Assembly: GCA_013359125.1 (NCBI GenBank)
Contig: JABWCR010000001.1
Coordinates: forward strand, 238,183-272,403
From: Armatimonadota bacterium
GTDB lineage: Bacteria > Armatimonadota > Fimbriimonadia > Fimbriimonadales > GBS-DC
Length of the DNA: 34,221 bases
Direction: 5' to 3'
The notes beneath the pieces were generated by a model. That model ran no database searches. It was not told where the DNA came from and saw only the letters and a list, made by a program, of their open reading frames with translations. This document shows, piece by piece, positions 16,696 to 25,318 of this stretch. Made by a program: the position numbers and the translations under genes. Within the stretch, counting starts at the first letter, position 1. Every line of letters starts with the position of its first letter.

Positions 16696-16701
16696 ATTAT
16701 A
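16696..16701 (-). promoter_or_regulatory. Possible -10 box just upstream of the AI-2E transporter gene
   Basis: A perfect TATAAT on the minus strand sits 11 bases before the GTG start. Transcription from it would start ~5 bases before the start codon. No good -35 is seen (ACCAGT at 17-base spacing), so it may be chance. Confidence 0.3.
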
Positions 16702-16713
16702 CCGTCAAGCGTC

Positions 16714-17427
16714 TTACGACTGGTCGGATACAAACTCCTTCCAAAGCGCGTCGGCGCTCTTGCCGGTCAGCTTCTCAAACAGCGGCATCGGGTCTTCTCG
16801 GTGGCGCAGGGCTTTGTCCAATGCAGGCACAAGCCGCATATCGTACTTGCGAGAGCACCATGCCAGCCACTTGGCCGTCGTCCGATAAGAGTCGGTGTAA
16901 TTGCTTTTCTCAGCGTCGATCTTGGTGCGGCCAGACCCGGCATGGAGTTCCGGTTCGTAGCGCCACCATCGAATGTAGTCCGCAATCCCCTCCACCAGCC
17001 AGCCGGGTTTAGCGCGACTGGGCGGATACTGCTGGACGATGTGGGTCAGTTCGTGCACCACCATCCCTAAATCGTTCGGATTTCTCGCAATCCAATCGGC
17101 GCTGATGGTGATCGTATCGCCCGATGCATGAGCCGGCACGTTTAGCGTCTTCTTGAAAACAAGTTTGATCTGTGCCGGCGGCTTGTACGCTTCGCCTCTT
17201 GAGCCGCCTGTAACAGGGTCCCTTCCGTCGGTCGCCAGAAGCTCCGTTACTTTCGGATGCCAAGCCTCAACCAGCGCTTTGGCCGTCTCGCCCCACTCCT
17301 TCGCCTCCGGCGCGTCAGAAACATCCACTGCGACAGGCGGACAGGCAATGGCCTTCGCAAGGGGATACATGTTCTTAGAATCTGACGACAGACCGACCAA
17401 CAGGCAAAGCAGCGAGGCGAGAATCAT
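16714..17427 (-). CDS. Basic secretory protein-family metallopeptidase (putative)
   Basis: 237 residues with a short N-terminal hydrophobic segment (MILASLLCLLVGLSS), suggesting export. The core fits the plant and bacterial 'basic secretory protein' peptidase family (PF04450): ITISADWIARNPNDLGMVVHELTHIVQQY, with HELTH (H125, E126, H129), followed by GWLVEGIADYIRWW, whose acidic residue (D150) is the likely third zinc ligand. The C-terminal half has DSYRTTAKWLAW, also typical of the family. Peptidase activity is inferred. It lies 12 bases after the ferritin stop and 29 bases before the transporter gene, within the long minus-strand run. Confidence 0.8.
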   Translation of the reverse strand: MILASLLCLLVGLSSDSKNMYPLAKAIACPPVAVDVSDAPEAKEWGETAKALVEAWHPKVTELLATDGRDPVTGGSRGEAYKPPAQIKLVFKKTLNVPAHASGDTITISADWIARNPNDLGMVVHELTHIVQQYPPSRAKPGWLVEGIADYIRWWRYEPELHAGSGRTKIDAEKSNYTDSYRTTAKWLAWCSRKYDMRLVPALDKALRHREDPMPLFEKLTGKSADALWKEFVSDQS

Positions 17428-17439
17428 CTTGCCCGACCG

Positions 17440-17913
17440 CTATTCTTCGCTCAGAAATTCTTCGGCTTGGAACAGGTTGATGCCGCTCTCTATTAGGCTG
17501 ATATACTTGCCCATCAGCGCCTCTTCTTCGACCTGCTCGTCCAAGAACCATTGCAAAAATTGGAAGCCGACATAGTCGCCCTCGGACAGCGCGACCTGAG
17601 CCATGCGCTTGAATTGCGCCGTAACGGCCTGCTCGCTGGTCAAGGCCTTCTGACAAGCCTCGAGCGCCGACTCGAACCGCGTTTCGGCGGCCGATACGGC
17701 AGGGATGTTGAACGGCGTGCTGGTATCGATCAAAAACTTGACGATCTTCAGCGCATGTTCGCGCTCTTCTTCGCTTTGAGCGTAGAACGCTTTGGCCCAA
17801 CCGTCTAAGTCGTTGCTTGCAAAGTAGGCGGCTGTTGCCAAATAGTGATTGCTGGCTTTTAGTTCCCAGCCGATCTGCTCTTCGAGCATGGCGGCAAGTT
17901 GTTTGCTGATCAT
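17440..17913 (-). CDS. ftnA: Non-heme ferritin
   Basis: 157 residues. The ferroxidase ligands align by number with E. coli FtnA: E17, E50, H53, E94, Q127 and E130 are all present. It should form a 24-mer that oxidises Fe(II) and stores iron in the cytoplasm. A strong SD (GGAGGTTT) precedes the ATG. ribBA ends 25 bases upstream, and TAAACT at the ribBA stop could serve as a -10, but no Fur box was identified. The last residues (QAEEFLSEE) are acidic. Confidence 0.95.
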   Translation of the reverse strand: MISKQLAAMLEEQIGWELKASNHYLATAAYFASNDLDGWAKAFYAQSEEEREHALKIVKFLIDTSTPFNIPAVSAAETRFESALEACQKALTSEQAVTAQFKRMAQVALSEGDYVGFQFLQWFLDEQVEEEALMGKYISLIESGINLFQAEEFLSEE

Positions 17914-17938
17914 GTGTTGAAACCTCCAGACAGATAGT

Positions 17939-19183
17939 TTACTCGGCTTCTTCGCTTGCTAAGACGGACTGGTCGATCATGTGGCCCAACTTCTCGACCT
18001 TGGCCAAGAGGTAGCCGCGATTGTGCTCGGTTGGCTCGGCGACGATGGGCACATGCTCGACCACCTTCAAGCCGTAACCCTCCAGCCCGCTGATCTTGGC
18101 CGGATTGTTGGTCATCAGCCGTAGCGACCGAATGCCGAGCAAGAGCAGTATCTGCGCGCCGATGCCGTAGTCTCTTAAATCGGCCTTGAATCCCAAAGCC
18201 CGATTGGCCTCCACCGTATCCAGCCCCAAATCTTGTAGCGCATAGGCTTTGAGCTTATTGATCAGGCCAATGCCGCGACCTTCGTGCGGAATGTAGACCA
18301 GCGCCCCCCGCCCTTCGCGCGAGATCGCCTTCATCGCCAAGTGCAATTGATTGCCACAGTCGCATCGCAAGCTGCCTAACACATCGCCGGTAATGCAGCT
18401 GGAATGCATCCGAACCAAAACCGGCTCGCCCGAAGCCACATCGCCGACCGTCAGGGCGATGAACGGGTTGGAGTCCACCTCGCTCTCAAAGGCGTAAAGT
18501 TGGAACTCGCCAAACTGCGTGGGAAACTTGAGAGGCCCGGCCGCCTGCTTGACCAATCGCTCGGTGCGCCGCCGATACTCGATCAGTTCGGCGATCGTTA
18601 CGATCTTCATGCCGTGCTTCTTTGCAATTTCGATCAACTGCGGCATACGCGCCATCGAGCCGTCCTCGTTCAAGATCTCGCACAGGGCGCCCGCAGGGCT
18701 CAGCCCGGCCAAATGCGCAAGGTCTACCACAGCTTCTGTATGCCCGGCTCTCTTTAGCACGCCGCCTTCTTGCGCTCTAAGAGGGAAGACGTGCCCAGGC
18801 CGCACAAAATCGCTCGGCTGAGCGCCAGGATCGACAAACAGCCTCACCGTCCGCGCCCGATCAAAGGCAGAAATGCCGGTCGTGGTGCCCTCGCGCGCGT
18901 CGATCGCCTCCGCAAACGGCGTGCCGTGGCGAGTGGTGTTGTCCTTGGTCATCATCGGGATGCCCAATTCGTCCAGCCTCTCCCCGGTGGCCGGCAGGCA
19001 GAACAGCCCGCGCCCATGAGTCACCATGAAGTTGACCGTCTCCGGCGTGATCCAGTCGGCAGCGATCACAAAGTCGCCTTCGTTCTCCCGATCCTCATCG
19101 TCGGTTACAATCAGAATCTGGCCCTTTCGAAACAGATCGATCGCTTCGTCAGCCGATGCAAAAACGCCGTCTTTCCCTTCCAT
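17939..19183 (-). CDS. ribBA: Bifunctional RibBA: DHBP synthase / GTP cyclohydrolase II
   Basis: 414 residues from MEGKDGVFASADEAI; the longer frame upstream would overlap the CCA-enzyme gene and lacks support. The RibB half (1-~205) has DDEDRENEGDF (28-38), HGRGLFCLP and RAGHTEAVVDLA. The RibA half (~208-400) has three zinc cysteines (C263, C274, C276 in SSCITGDVLGSLRCDCG) and HEGRGIGL. It catalyses the two entry reactions of riboflavin synthesis, from ribulose 5-phosphate and GTP. Both halves look intact. No FMN riboswitch is apparent in the 46 bases before it, and no other rib genes are present. Confidence 0.96.
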   Translation of the reverse strand: MEGKDGVFASADEAIDLFRKGQILIVTDDEDRENEGDFVIAADWITPETVNFMVTHGRGLFCLPATGERLDELGIPMMTKDNTTRHGTPFAEAIDAREGTTTGISAFDRARTVRLFVDPGAQPSDFVRPGHVFPLRAQEGGVLKRAGHTEAVVDLAHLAGLSPAGALCEILNEDGSMARMPQLIEIAKKHGMKIVTIAELIEYRRRTERLVKQAAGPLKFPTQFGEFQLYAFESEVDSNPFIALTVGDVASGEPVLVRMHSSCITGDVLGSLRCDCGNQLHLAMKAISREGRGALVYIPHEGRGIGLINKLKAYALQDLGLDTVEANRALGFKADLRDYGIGAQILLLLGIRSLRLMTNNPAKISGLEGYGLKVVEHVPIVAEPTEHNRGYLLAKVEKLGHMIDQSVLASEEAE

Positions 19184-19229
19184 CGCTATGGAAAAGAATA
19201 CCCGACCTATCGGGCTCCGCGAACAAGAA

Positions 19230-20591
19230 TCAGGCAGGTTTGCGGGCAATCTCAACCAGCGCTTTCAACGCCGCCTCCTTGTCGCCCGGTGCAATCTCGC
19301 CCTCGATCACCTTCTCCGCCAGTTCGTGCTTTAACCGCCCGATCTCAGGTCCAGACGTCAGTCCTAGCGCCTCCATGATCTCCTTGCCCGACAGAGGACT
19401 GGACCAGAGCGCTGTCGGTACGGGTTGCAATGCGGCATCGGCCCGGCGCCGCAGATCGGCCATGTCGGGCCGCTTTCCCGACGGGCGCCGCGCCTTTGCG
19501 TCCGCCTCTACCAAGGTCGTTAACTCCGCAAAGTTCGATCCGGCATCCCTCATCAAACGCCTCACCGCCCCCATGCTCCAACTCGTCTTATAACTCCCCG
19601 CGCGCATGTGCAGCCGCACCAACGCCGCGACCCGATTGATGTCGCGATTGGAGAACGTCAAACGACGCATCAACCTTCTCGCCAGACCCTCGCCTTCATC
19701 CTCGTGGCCAAAGAATCGATATCGCTCGCCGTCCCAGGTTCGACATTGGGGCTTGGCCGCATCGTGCAAGAGCGCGGCCAAACGCAACCGCCATCCAGCC
19801 TCCTCAGAAAGATTGTCCATCGCGGCCAAAGAGTGATCCCAAACGTCGTACAGGTGGTATCCGCCCTGCTCGCAACCGACCATAGGCAACAACTCGGGCG
19901 CGAATTGAGCCAGAAGGCCCAAATCTAAGAGCATTCGCATCCCTCTCGAAGCCTTGGGGCTGCTCAGCGTCTTCGTCCACTCTTCGCGGATGCGCTCTGC
20001 GCTGATGACCTTTAGGCGCTGAGCGTTGCGGCGGATGCCTTGAGCGGCGCTTTCTTCTATCTCGAACTCCAACAGCACGGCAAATCGCACGGCCCTCATC
20101 ATGCGCAACGGATCGTCATGAAAGGTGATGTCTGGATCGCGAGGAGTGCGAAGGAGGCGAGCCTTGAGATCGGCCAGTCCGACGCCGGACGAATCCCAAA
20201 TCTCGCCGGTGTGCAGGTTTTGATACAGGGCATTGACGGTGAAATCTCTTCGCAATGCGTCCTCTTCGAGCGTTGCCGCCTTTACGCTCGGTTTGCGGCT
20301 GTCGATCGCATACGATTCCGATCGCGTTTGGGCAAGTTCGACCGTCCTGCGCCCGATCCTGACAGAGGCGGTCCCAAATCGCCCATAGGTTGCGGGCCAG
20401 GTCGTCGCAATGCCCTTTGTGTACAAAAACTCAGCCAATCCGACAGCATCGCCAAGCACCGCAAGATCGAGATCGCCGGTTGCTCGAACCCCGCGCAGCC
20501 GATCGCGAACCGCCCCGCCGACCAGGTAGACGCAACCCTCCCACTCGGTCCCGACGGTCGCATCGCGAATGCGCCTAAGCGCAGAGACCAT
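19230..20591 (-). CDS. cca: CCA tRNA nucleotidyltransferase / poly(A) polymerase family, with HD domain
   Basis: 453 residues. The class II head has YLVGGAVRDRL (GGAVRD 25-30) and catalytic GDLDLAV (D40, D42), followed by RRDFTVNALYQN (114-125). A C-terminal HD region has H276-D277 (LLHDAAKPQCR) and a downstream LVRLHMR. It probably adds or repairs the CCA end of tRNAs; distinction from a poly(A) polymerase or from separate CC- and A-adding enzymes needs phylogeny. SD GAGG is ~6 bases from the ATG, inside the ruvA end; the two genes are 2 bases apart. Confidence 0.92.
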   Translation of the reverse strand: MVSALRRIRDATVGTEWEGCVYLVGGAVRDRLRGVRATGDLDLAVLGDAVGLAEFLYTKGIATTWPATYGRFGTASVRIGRRTVELAQTRSESYAIDSRKPSVKAATLEEDALRRDFTVNALYQNLHTGEIWDSSGVGLADLKARLLRTPRDPDITFHDDPLRMMRAVRFAVLLEFEIEESAAQGIRRNAQRLKVISAERIREEWTKTLSSPKASRGMRMLLDLGLLAQFAPELLPMVGCEQGGYHLYDVWDHSLAAMDNLSEEAGWRLRLAALLHDAAKPQCRTWDGERYRFFGHEDEGEGLARRLMRRLTFSNRDINRVAALVRLHMRAGSYKTSWSMGAVRRLMRDAGSNFAELTTLVEADAKARRPSGKRPDMADLRRRADAALQPVPTALWSSPLSGKEIMEALGLTSGPEIGRLKHELAEKVIEGEIAPGDKEAALKALVEIARKPA

Positions 20592-20593
20592 TC

Positions 20594-21196
20594 TCAGCCT
20601 CTCGCAGCCAAACGGATTGCCGAGCGCAAGAGATCGTTCTCGTTCGCCTCAGGGTTCTCTTCCATCGCCGTTTCGACCGCCTTCCGCGCCAAAGACTTCG
20701 TATAACCCAATTTTACGAGCGATTCCACCAAGTCGTCCAACTCCGATGGGCCCGTCTGAGCCACCACGGCGGCGACTTTGCGCTCAAAGCCTAGCTCCGC
20801 CGCCTTGTCGCCCAATTCGATCACGATGCGTTGCGCCAACTTCGAGCCGACTCCAGGGCATTGCTGCACCTGCGAGGCGCTTCGGTCGGCGATAGCGGCG
20901 GCCAGTTTGCTCGGCTCCATCGCGCTCAGCATGTTGAGCGCCAGCTTGGGCCCAATGCCGCTGATCGAGACCAAAAGATCGAACAGCCTTCGGTGCCACG
21001 CCTCTGCAAAGGCATAGAGCACGATGCCCTCTTCCTCGTTAAAGATTGCGCGCGTGGTGATCTGGCGACCTTCGCCTACCATTAGCGACCCCAAGAGCCC
21101 CGACGGCGCGCGAAGCTCATAGCCGACCCCGGACACGTCTAAGATGAACCGGTCGCCATCGATCGAAACCACCTCGCCCCTTAGCAAGCCGATCAT
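20594..21196 (-). CDS. ruvA: Holliday junction branch migration protein RuvA
   Basis: 200 residues with the normal three-domain layout: OB-fold (MIGLLRGEVVSIDGDRFILDVSGVGYEL), two helix-hairpin-helix motifs (VSISGIGPKLALNML and QCPGVGSKLAQRI) and a C-terminal UBA-like domain (~150-200) that contacts RuvB. It binds Holliday junctions and works with RuvB in branch migration. ruvB and ruvC are not adjacent, so the gene is separated from its usual partners. It begins 1 base after the hisG stop and is therefore cotranscribed with it. Confidence 0.96.
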   Translation of the reverse strand: MIGLLRGEVVSIDGDRFILDVSGVGYELRAPSGLLGSLMVGEGRQITTRAIFNEEEGIVLYAFAEAWHRRLFDLLVSISGIGPKLALNMLSAMEPSKLAAAIADRSASQVQQCPGVGSKLAQRIVIELGDKAAELGFERKVAAVVAQTGPSELDDLVESLVKLGYTKSLARKAVETAMEENPEANENDLLRSAIRLAARG

Positions 21197-21197
21197 C

Positions 21198-22064
21198 TTA
21201 AGGGATCACCTTGTTGAGCGGATACTCCACAATGCCCTCGCCCCCCGCCCGCCGAAGGCTGGGGATGAGCTCCCGCGCCTGCTTCTCGTCAAGAATGACC
21301 TCCACCGCGAACCAACCCTCGTCGCTGAGCGGCGAGAGCGTCGGTCGCCTGAGCGCGGGCATCAGAGCCAGCACCGACTCCAAGCGCTCGGACGAGACGT
21401 TTAGCTTCAACCCGACCAGACCCTCCGCGGCGATCGCGCCCTGCATCATCAAAAAGATGCTCTCGATCTTCGTCCGCTTCCATTCGTCGTCCCAGGCCGT
21501 CTCGTTTGCGATTAGGCGCGTGGTCGAAACGAGCAGCTCATCGATAATCTCCAAATTGTGCGCCCGCAACGAACTGCCGGTCTCCGTATTGACGACGATG
21601 GCATCGACCAAGTTCGGGGTCTTGACCTCGCACGCGCCCCAAGAGAACTCGACCTTGGCGCGGACGCCCTTCTCAGCCAGCCATCGCTCGGTCAGGCGGA
21701 CGTACTCGGTCGCTATGCGCTTGTCCTCTAAATCCTGGACCTTTGTGAAGCCGGAATCGCGATGCGCGGCCAGCACAACGCGCACGGGATTCGTGCTGTT
21801 CTTACTGTACTGAAGTTCGCCGATCTCGGCCACTCTGGCCCCGCAATCTTGAACCCAGTCGTGCCCGGTGATCCCCGCATCGAGAATGCCGTCCTGCACA
21901 TAGAGCGGGATCTCTTGAGGTCGCAAGAGCACCGGCGAGATTTCGGAATCGTCCACCACAGGATGGTACGAGCGGCCGGAAGTGCGAAAGTTCCATCCAG
22001 CGCGGCGAAACAGGGCAAAAGTCGCCTCTTCTAAACTTCCCTTGGGCAATCCTAACTTGAGCAA
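21198..22064 (-). CDS. hisG: ATP phosphoribosyltransferase, long form
   Basis: 288 residues, matching the long HisG form with a C-terminal ACT-like regulatory domain (~215-288: SIFLMMQGAIAAEGLVGLKLNV...). First step of histidine synthesis, using ATP and PRPP; the C-terminal domain usually mediates feedback by histidine. The start is TTG (reading MLKLGLPKGSLEEA), supported by GGAGG (22072-22076) 7 bases upstream. It is divergent from hisD across a 61-base gap, so both his units may be controlled together. Downstream it runs into ruvA. Confidence 0.95.
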   Translation of the reverse strand: MLKLGLPKGSLEEATFALFRRAGWNFRTSGRSYHPVVDDSEISPVLLRPQEIPLYVQDGILDAGITGHDWVQDCGARVAEIGELQYSKNSTNPVRVVLAAHRDSGFTKVQDLEDKRIATEYVRLTERWLAEKGVRAKVEFSWGACEVKTPNLVDAIVVNTETGSSLRAHNLEIIDELLVSTTRLIANETAWDDEWKRTKIESIFLMMQGAIAAEGLVGLKLNVSSERLESVLALMPALRRPTLSPLSDEGWFAVEVILDEKQARELIPSLRRAGGEGIVEYPLNKVIP

Positions 22065-22125
22065 TCAAGAGCCTCCACTGAGAGCCGATTCTACCTGCGA
22101 GCCTGGGGTAGACTTCCGACGCCCC

Positions 22126-23382
22126 ATGCGATTCTATCGAGCAGTAGAGGTTTCCCCGCAACAGCGCCGGGCTATCCTGAGGCCGGAATCGGATCGGCCG
22201 ACTCTTGAACAGATGGTCGAGGCCTTTGCTCTGATCGAAGAGATACGGCTCCACGGCGACGATGCGCTGTTAGAAATCGCCAGGAAGTTCGATTCGCCCA
22301 ACCTCGCCCAACTGGAGGTCCACGATTGGAAAGACGCTCGGTGTCGACCCGAACTCCAAGCCGCGCTGGAACTGGCCGCCGAGCGAATTCGCGCGTTTCA
22401 CCAAACGGATGCGCCCGCCGTCGAGCCCGCGCCCGGTTCGATCCTCCAAACCGCGCGCCCAATCGATAGAGCCGGCATTTATGCGCCAGGCGGCAAGGCG
22501 CTCTATCCGAGCAGCGTCCTAATGACCGCAATACCGGCAAAGGCAGCCGGAGTGCAAGAGGTCGTCCTTTGTACGCCGGCCCAACCCGGTGGTCGGCCTG
22601 CAGACGTCGTGCTGGCTGCGGCCGCCGTGGCAGGCGTCGATCGAGTCTTCGCGATCGGCGGGCCTGCAGCGATCGCGGCAATGGCTTATGGAACCGCGAG
22701 CGTGCCAAGGGTCGATGCCATCGCCGGACCGGGCAGCCAAAGAGTGAACCTGGCGAAGCGGCTCGTTTGGGGCGATGTGGGCGTCGATCTCTTTGCCGGC
22801 GCCAGCGAATCGGCCATCATCGCCGACGGCAGCGTCGCCCCGGCCTGGACAGCCGCCGATCTGCTGACCCAACTAGAGCACGGCGACGATTCAAGATGTC
22901 TCTTGCTCTGCACCGACGAGAGCGCGCTCAGCGCGATTCTCCAAGAAGCGCAAACGCAGATCGAATCGGCGCCGCGAAAAGCCATTCTACAGAAAGCGTT
23001 TGAAAACAGCCCCTGCGTTCTGGTCAACTCGCTAGACGAGGCGGTCTTATGGGCGAACGAATTCGCTCCTGAGCATCTCAGCCTACTGATTGAATACCCG
23101 GACAAGGCTCAGCCTTACATTAAGAACGCAGGCTGTATCTTGGTCGGCGCATGGACCGCGCAAGCAATGGGAGACTATGTCGCAGGCCCCAGCCATTGCC
23201 TGCCGACAGGCGGCGCCGCGCGATTCGCATCGCCGCTCGGCGTCGACTTCTTTATCAAGCGAACCAGCCTAATCTGGCTGACCCAGCAGGAATCGACAGC
23301 GCTGATCCAATCGGTCAGCGCTCTGGCCCAAGAAGAAGGCCTGCCCCAACATGCCAAAGCGGCCGAAATTCGACTACAATAA
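22126..23382 (+). CDS. hisD: Histidinol dehydrogenase
   Basis: 418 residues from MRFYRAVEVSPQQRR; the longer frame would run back into hisG. Conserved zinc and active-site segments are present: AGPGSQRVNLAKRLV, GASESAIIADG, LEHGDDSRCLLL, FAPEHLSLL and GPSHCLPTGGAARF. It carries out the last two steps of histidine synthesis, oxidising histidinol to histidine with NAD+. The ATG has only a weak SD. No strong promoter could be picked in the 61-base divergent region. It ends 10 bases before hisB. Confidence 0.96.
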   Translation: MRFYRAVEVSPQQRRAILRPESDRPTLEQMVEAFALIEEIRLHGDDALLEIARKFDSPNLAQLEVHDWKDARCRPELQAALELAAERIRAFHQTDAPAVEPAPGSILQTARPIDRAGIYAPGGKALYPSSVLMTAIPAKAAGVQEVVLCTPAQPGGRPADVVLAAAAVAGVDRVFAIGGPAAIAAMAYGTASVPRVDAIAGPGSQRVNLAKRLVWGDVGVDLFAGASESAIIADGSVAPAWTAADLLTQLEHGDDSRCLLLCTDESALSAILQEAQTQIESAPRKAILQKAFENSPCVLVNSLDEAVLWANEFAPEHLSLLIEYPDKAQPYIKNAGCILVGAWTAQAMGDYVAGPSHCLPTGGAARFASPLGVDFFIKRTSLIWLTQQESTALIQSVSALAQEEGLPQHAKAAEIRLQ

Positions 23383-23392
23383 TAGAAGAACC

Positions 23393-24004
23393 ATGGCAAA
23401 CCCAGGCATACGATACGCAGAGATTGAGCGCGAAACCAGCGAAACGCAATTGCGCGTAGCCATCGACTTAGATGGCAGCGGCGCAGGCGAGATCGATACA
23501 GGCATCGGTTTCTTCGACCACATGCTCACCCAAATCGCCTGTCACGGCCTCATCGATCTGGTCGTAACCGGGCACGGCGACCTCTATGTCGACGAGCATC
23601 ATTTGATCGAAGACGTGGGCATTTGCCTCGGCAAAGCGGTCAACAAGGCGCTGGGCGAGCGCCGAGGCATTCAGCGATATGGATGGGCGACCGTGCCAAT
23701 GGACGAATCGCTGGCTGCCGTTGCGATCGACTTTTCTGGACGGCCTTACTTGGCATTTGACGCCGCTTTCTCTCGAGAGAGCGTCGGACTGATGCCGACC
23801 GAAATGGTCGCCGAGTTCTTCCGAGCCTTCTCAACCCATGCGGCGGCCACCTTGCACATTCGGTTGCTTTCCGGCGAAAACGACCACCACAAGATCGAGG
23901 CCATCTTCAAAGCCTTCGCATTGGCTCTAGAACAAGCCGTCGCGCTGCACCCGAGGCAGAAAGTCGCGCCATCAAGCAAGGGCATCCTAGAAACCGCCGA
24001 ATGA
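23393..24004 (+). CDS. hisB: Imidazoleglycerol-phosphate dehydratase
   Basis: 203 residues, the monofunctional size. The metal-binding motifs are present: GFFDHMLTQIACHG, DEHHLIEDVGICLG and NDHHKIEAIFKAFA. It dehydrates imidazole glycerol phosphate to imidazole acetol phosphate. There is no phosphatase domain, unlike the enterobacterial fusion. It begins 10 bases after hisD and overlaps hisH by four bases (ATGA). Confidence 0.97.
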   Translation: MANPGIRYAEIERETSETQLRVAIDLDGSGAGEIDTGIGFFDHMLTQIACHGLIDLVVTGHGDLYVDEHHLIEDVGICLGKAVNKALGERRGIQRYGWATVPMDESLAAVAIDFSGRPYLAFDAAFSRESVGLMPTEMVAEFFRAFSTHAAATLHIRLLSGENDHHKIEAIFKAFALALEQAVALHPRQKVAPSSKGILETAE

Positions 24005-24612
24005 TCGCCATAGTCGACTACGGCATGGGAAACCTGCAAAGCGTCGCCAAGGCATTGCGCTACCTGGGCGAAAACTGTGCGATAACAAGCGATCCGGAAG
24101 TCGTTGCGAAGGCGGACAGGCTCGTTTTGCCGGGCGTTGGGGCTTTTGGTCAAGCGTCGTCTCGCCTGCAAGAACTGGGCCTGGACGAGGCGATCAGGCA
24201 AAGCGTCTTAGCGGGAAAGCCCTTTCTAGGCATCTGCCTTGGCTATCAACTGCTGTTCGATTCCAGCGAAGAATCACCGAGCGCGCAGGGCCTTGGGTTT
24301 ATTCAAGGGCAGGTAAGAAAATTGAAGCCGACCGCAGACGCGCGCATTCCGCACATCGGCTGGAATACCGTTCAATCGGTCGATTGCAATGCGATACCCG
24401 GATTGATAGACAATGCTCTCTTCTACTTTGTGCACAGTTTTGTGCCCGAGCCGACGGAGCGCGAGGCAATTTCTGCCTGGAGCAAACACGGCGAGACCTT
24501 CGTATCGGGTATTATGTGGCGCAACATGATCGGAGTGCAGTTCCATCCAGAAAAGAGCGGCAAAGCCGGGATGGAACTTCTCAAGGGCTGGATATCGTCA
24601 AGAAGTTGTTAA
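24001..24612 (+). CDS. hisH: Imidazole glycerol phosphate synthase, glutaminase subunit
   Basis: 203 residues of the class I glutaminase type. The triad is visible: nucleophile C79 in LGICLGYQLLF, and H182 with E184 in GVQFHPEKSG. It releases ammonia from glutamine for HisF, which is not in the window. The ATG overlaps the hisB stop in ATGA. A weak 6-base hairpin (24612-24633) covers its stop codon but has no T-tract; the promoter of the next gene begins right after it. Confidence 0.97.
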   Translation: MIAIVDYGMGNLQSVAKALRYLGENCAITSDPEVVAKADRLVLPGVGAFGQASSRLQELGLDEAIRQSVLAGKPFLGICLGYQLLFDSSEESPSAQGLGFIQGQVRKLKPTADARIPHIGWNTVQSVDCNAIPGLIDNALFYFVHSFVPEPTEREAISAWSKHGETFVSGIMWRNMIGVQFHPEKSGKAGMELLKGWISSRSC

Positions 24613-24640
24613 ACCTGGCGAAAACTTCAGGTTGGCGCCC

Positions 24641-24669
24641 TTGCAAAATGGCACAAACCGTGCTATACT
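24641..24669 (+). promoter_or_regulatory. Extended -10 promoter of PEP-CTERM gene 2
   Basis: TTGCAA (24641-24646) and TATACT (24664-24669) are 17 bases apart, with TGC directly before the -10 (an extended TGn -10). A 6-base hairpin (24676-24692) lies at the expected 5' end of the ~48-base leader. The stretch CCGTGCTATACT is repeated exactly at the promoter of the third PEP-CTERM gene. Confidence 0.8.
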
Positions 24670-24724
24670 ATAGGGCGTCGGAGAGCCCGACGAGAAACAA
24701 AACTTCGAAAGGAGGACGTACGCA

Positions 24725-25258
24725 ATGAAGAAGCTTCTGACTTTGGCTGTAGCTGCGATGGTCGCTTCGCATTCGTTCGCGCTGATTGTCGAGAGCGAGC
24801 CTAACAACGACTCGACGACTGCCGATTCGATCGTGCGAGGCGCGGCCCCGTGGTCCGATGTTGGCGTAATGGGATTGAACGCTGGCGATGTCGACTGGTT
24901 CACTATTCACCTGAATCAGGGCGAGATCCTAACGGTTATCACCACGCCGATGGATGACACTTCCCCGTTCTTTGATCCTGACACGATGCTTGGTCTGTTT
25001 GACGCTGGTCTCGCCGAGCTCCGGTTCAACGACGATGCGGGCGGCGGATTTGGTTCGGCCGTTCGATGGGATGCTCGATACACGGGCAAGTACTACATCG
25101 CTGTAACCGGCTTTGGCGATCGCGACTTTAACGGTTCCGGCCACACCGAAGACGGCCAGTACGCTCTGACGGTCAGCATCGTTCCCGAGCCGGCCAGCAT
25201 GGTCGCTCTGGGCATGGGCCTTGCCGGCATGCTTCGCCTGCGACGACGCAGCAAGTAA
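24725..25258 (+). CDS. PEP-CTERM secreted protein with PPC-like domain
   Basis: 177 residues. Signal peptide MKKLLTLAVAAMVASHSFA, then a domain like bacterial pre-peptidase C-terminal (PPC) domains: ESEPNNDSTTAD, then DVDWFTIHL and TGKYYIAVTGFGD. PPC domains are small beta-sandwiches usually attached to secreted proteases; here the domain stands alone. The end is VPEPASM, a hydrophobic helix and RLRRRSK, the exosortase signal. The SD AAAGGAGGA (24708-24716) is very strong. With its promoter and terminator the gene forms a single-gene unit. Role unknown, probably a surface or matrix component. Confidence 0.88.
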   Translation: MKKLLTLAVAAMVASHSFALIVESEPNNDSTTADSIVRGAAPWSDVGVMGLNAGDVDWFTIHLNQGEILTVITTPMDDTSPFFDPDTMLGLFDAGLAELRFNDDAGGGFGSAVRWDARYTGKYYIAVTGFGDRDFNGSGHTEDGQYALTVSIVPEPASMVALGMGLAGMLRLRRRSK

Positions 25259-25285
25259 TCCGTTACAGCCTGTAAGCTACGTCTG

Positions 25286-25318
25286 AATGGCGAGGGGGAT
25301 CTCCTCCTCGCCATTTTT
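25286..25318 (+). terminator. Rho-independent terminator of PEP-CTERM gene 2
   Basis: Perfect 10-base arms (AATGGCGAGG at 25286-25295, CCTCGCCATT at 25306-25315) followed by a run of five T (25314-25318), 27 bases after the stop. It ends right before the stop of the convergent amidohydrolase gene, which has no matching T-tract in its own direction. Confidence 0.92.

Noticed and set aside
22669-22676. GCGATCGC (HIP1-like) octamer seen here and at least three other places
   Set aside because: I could not count occurrences rigorously, and four in 34 kb is only a mild excess over chance.
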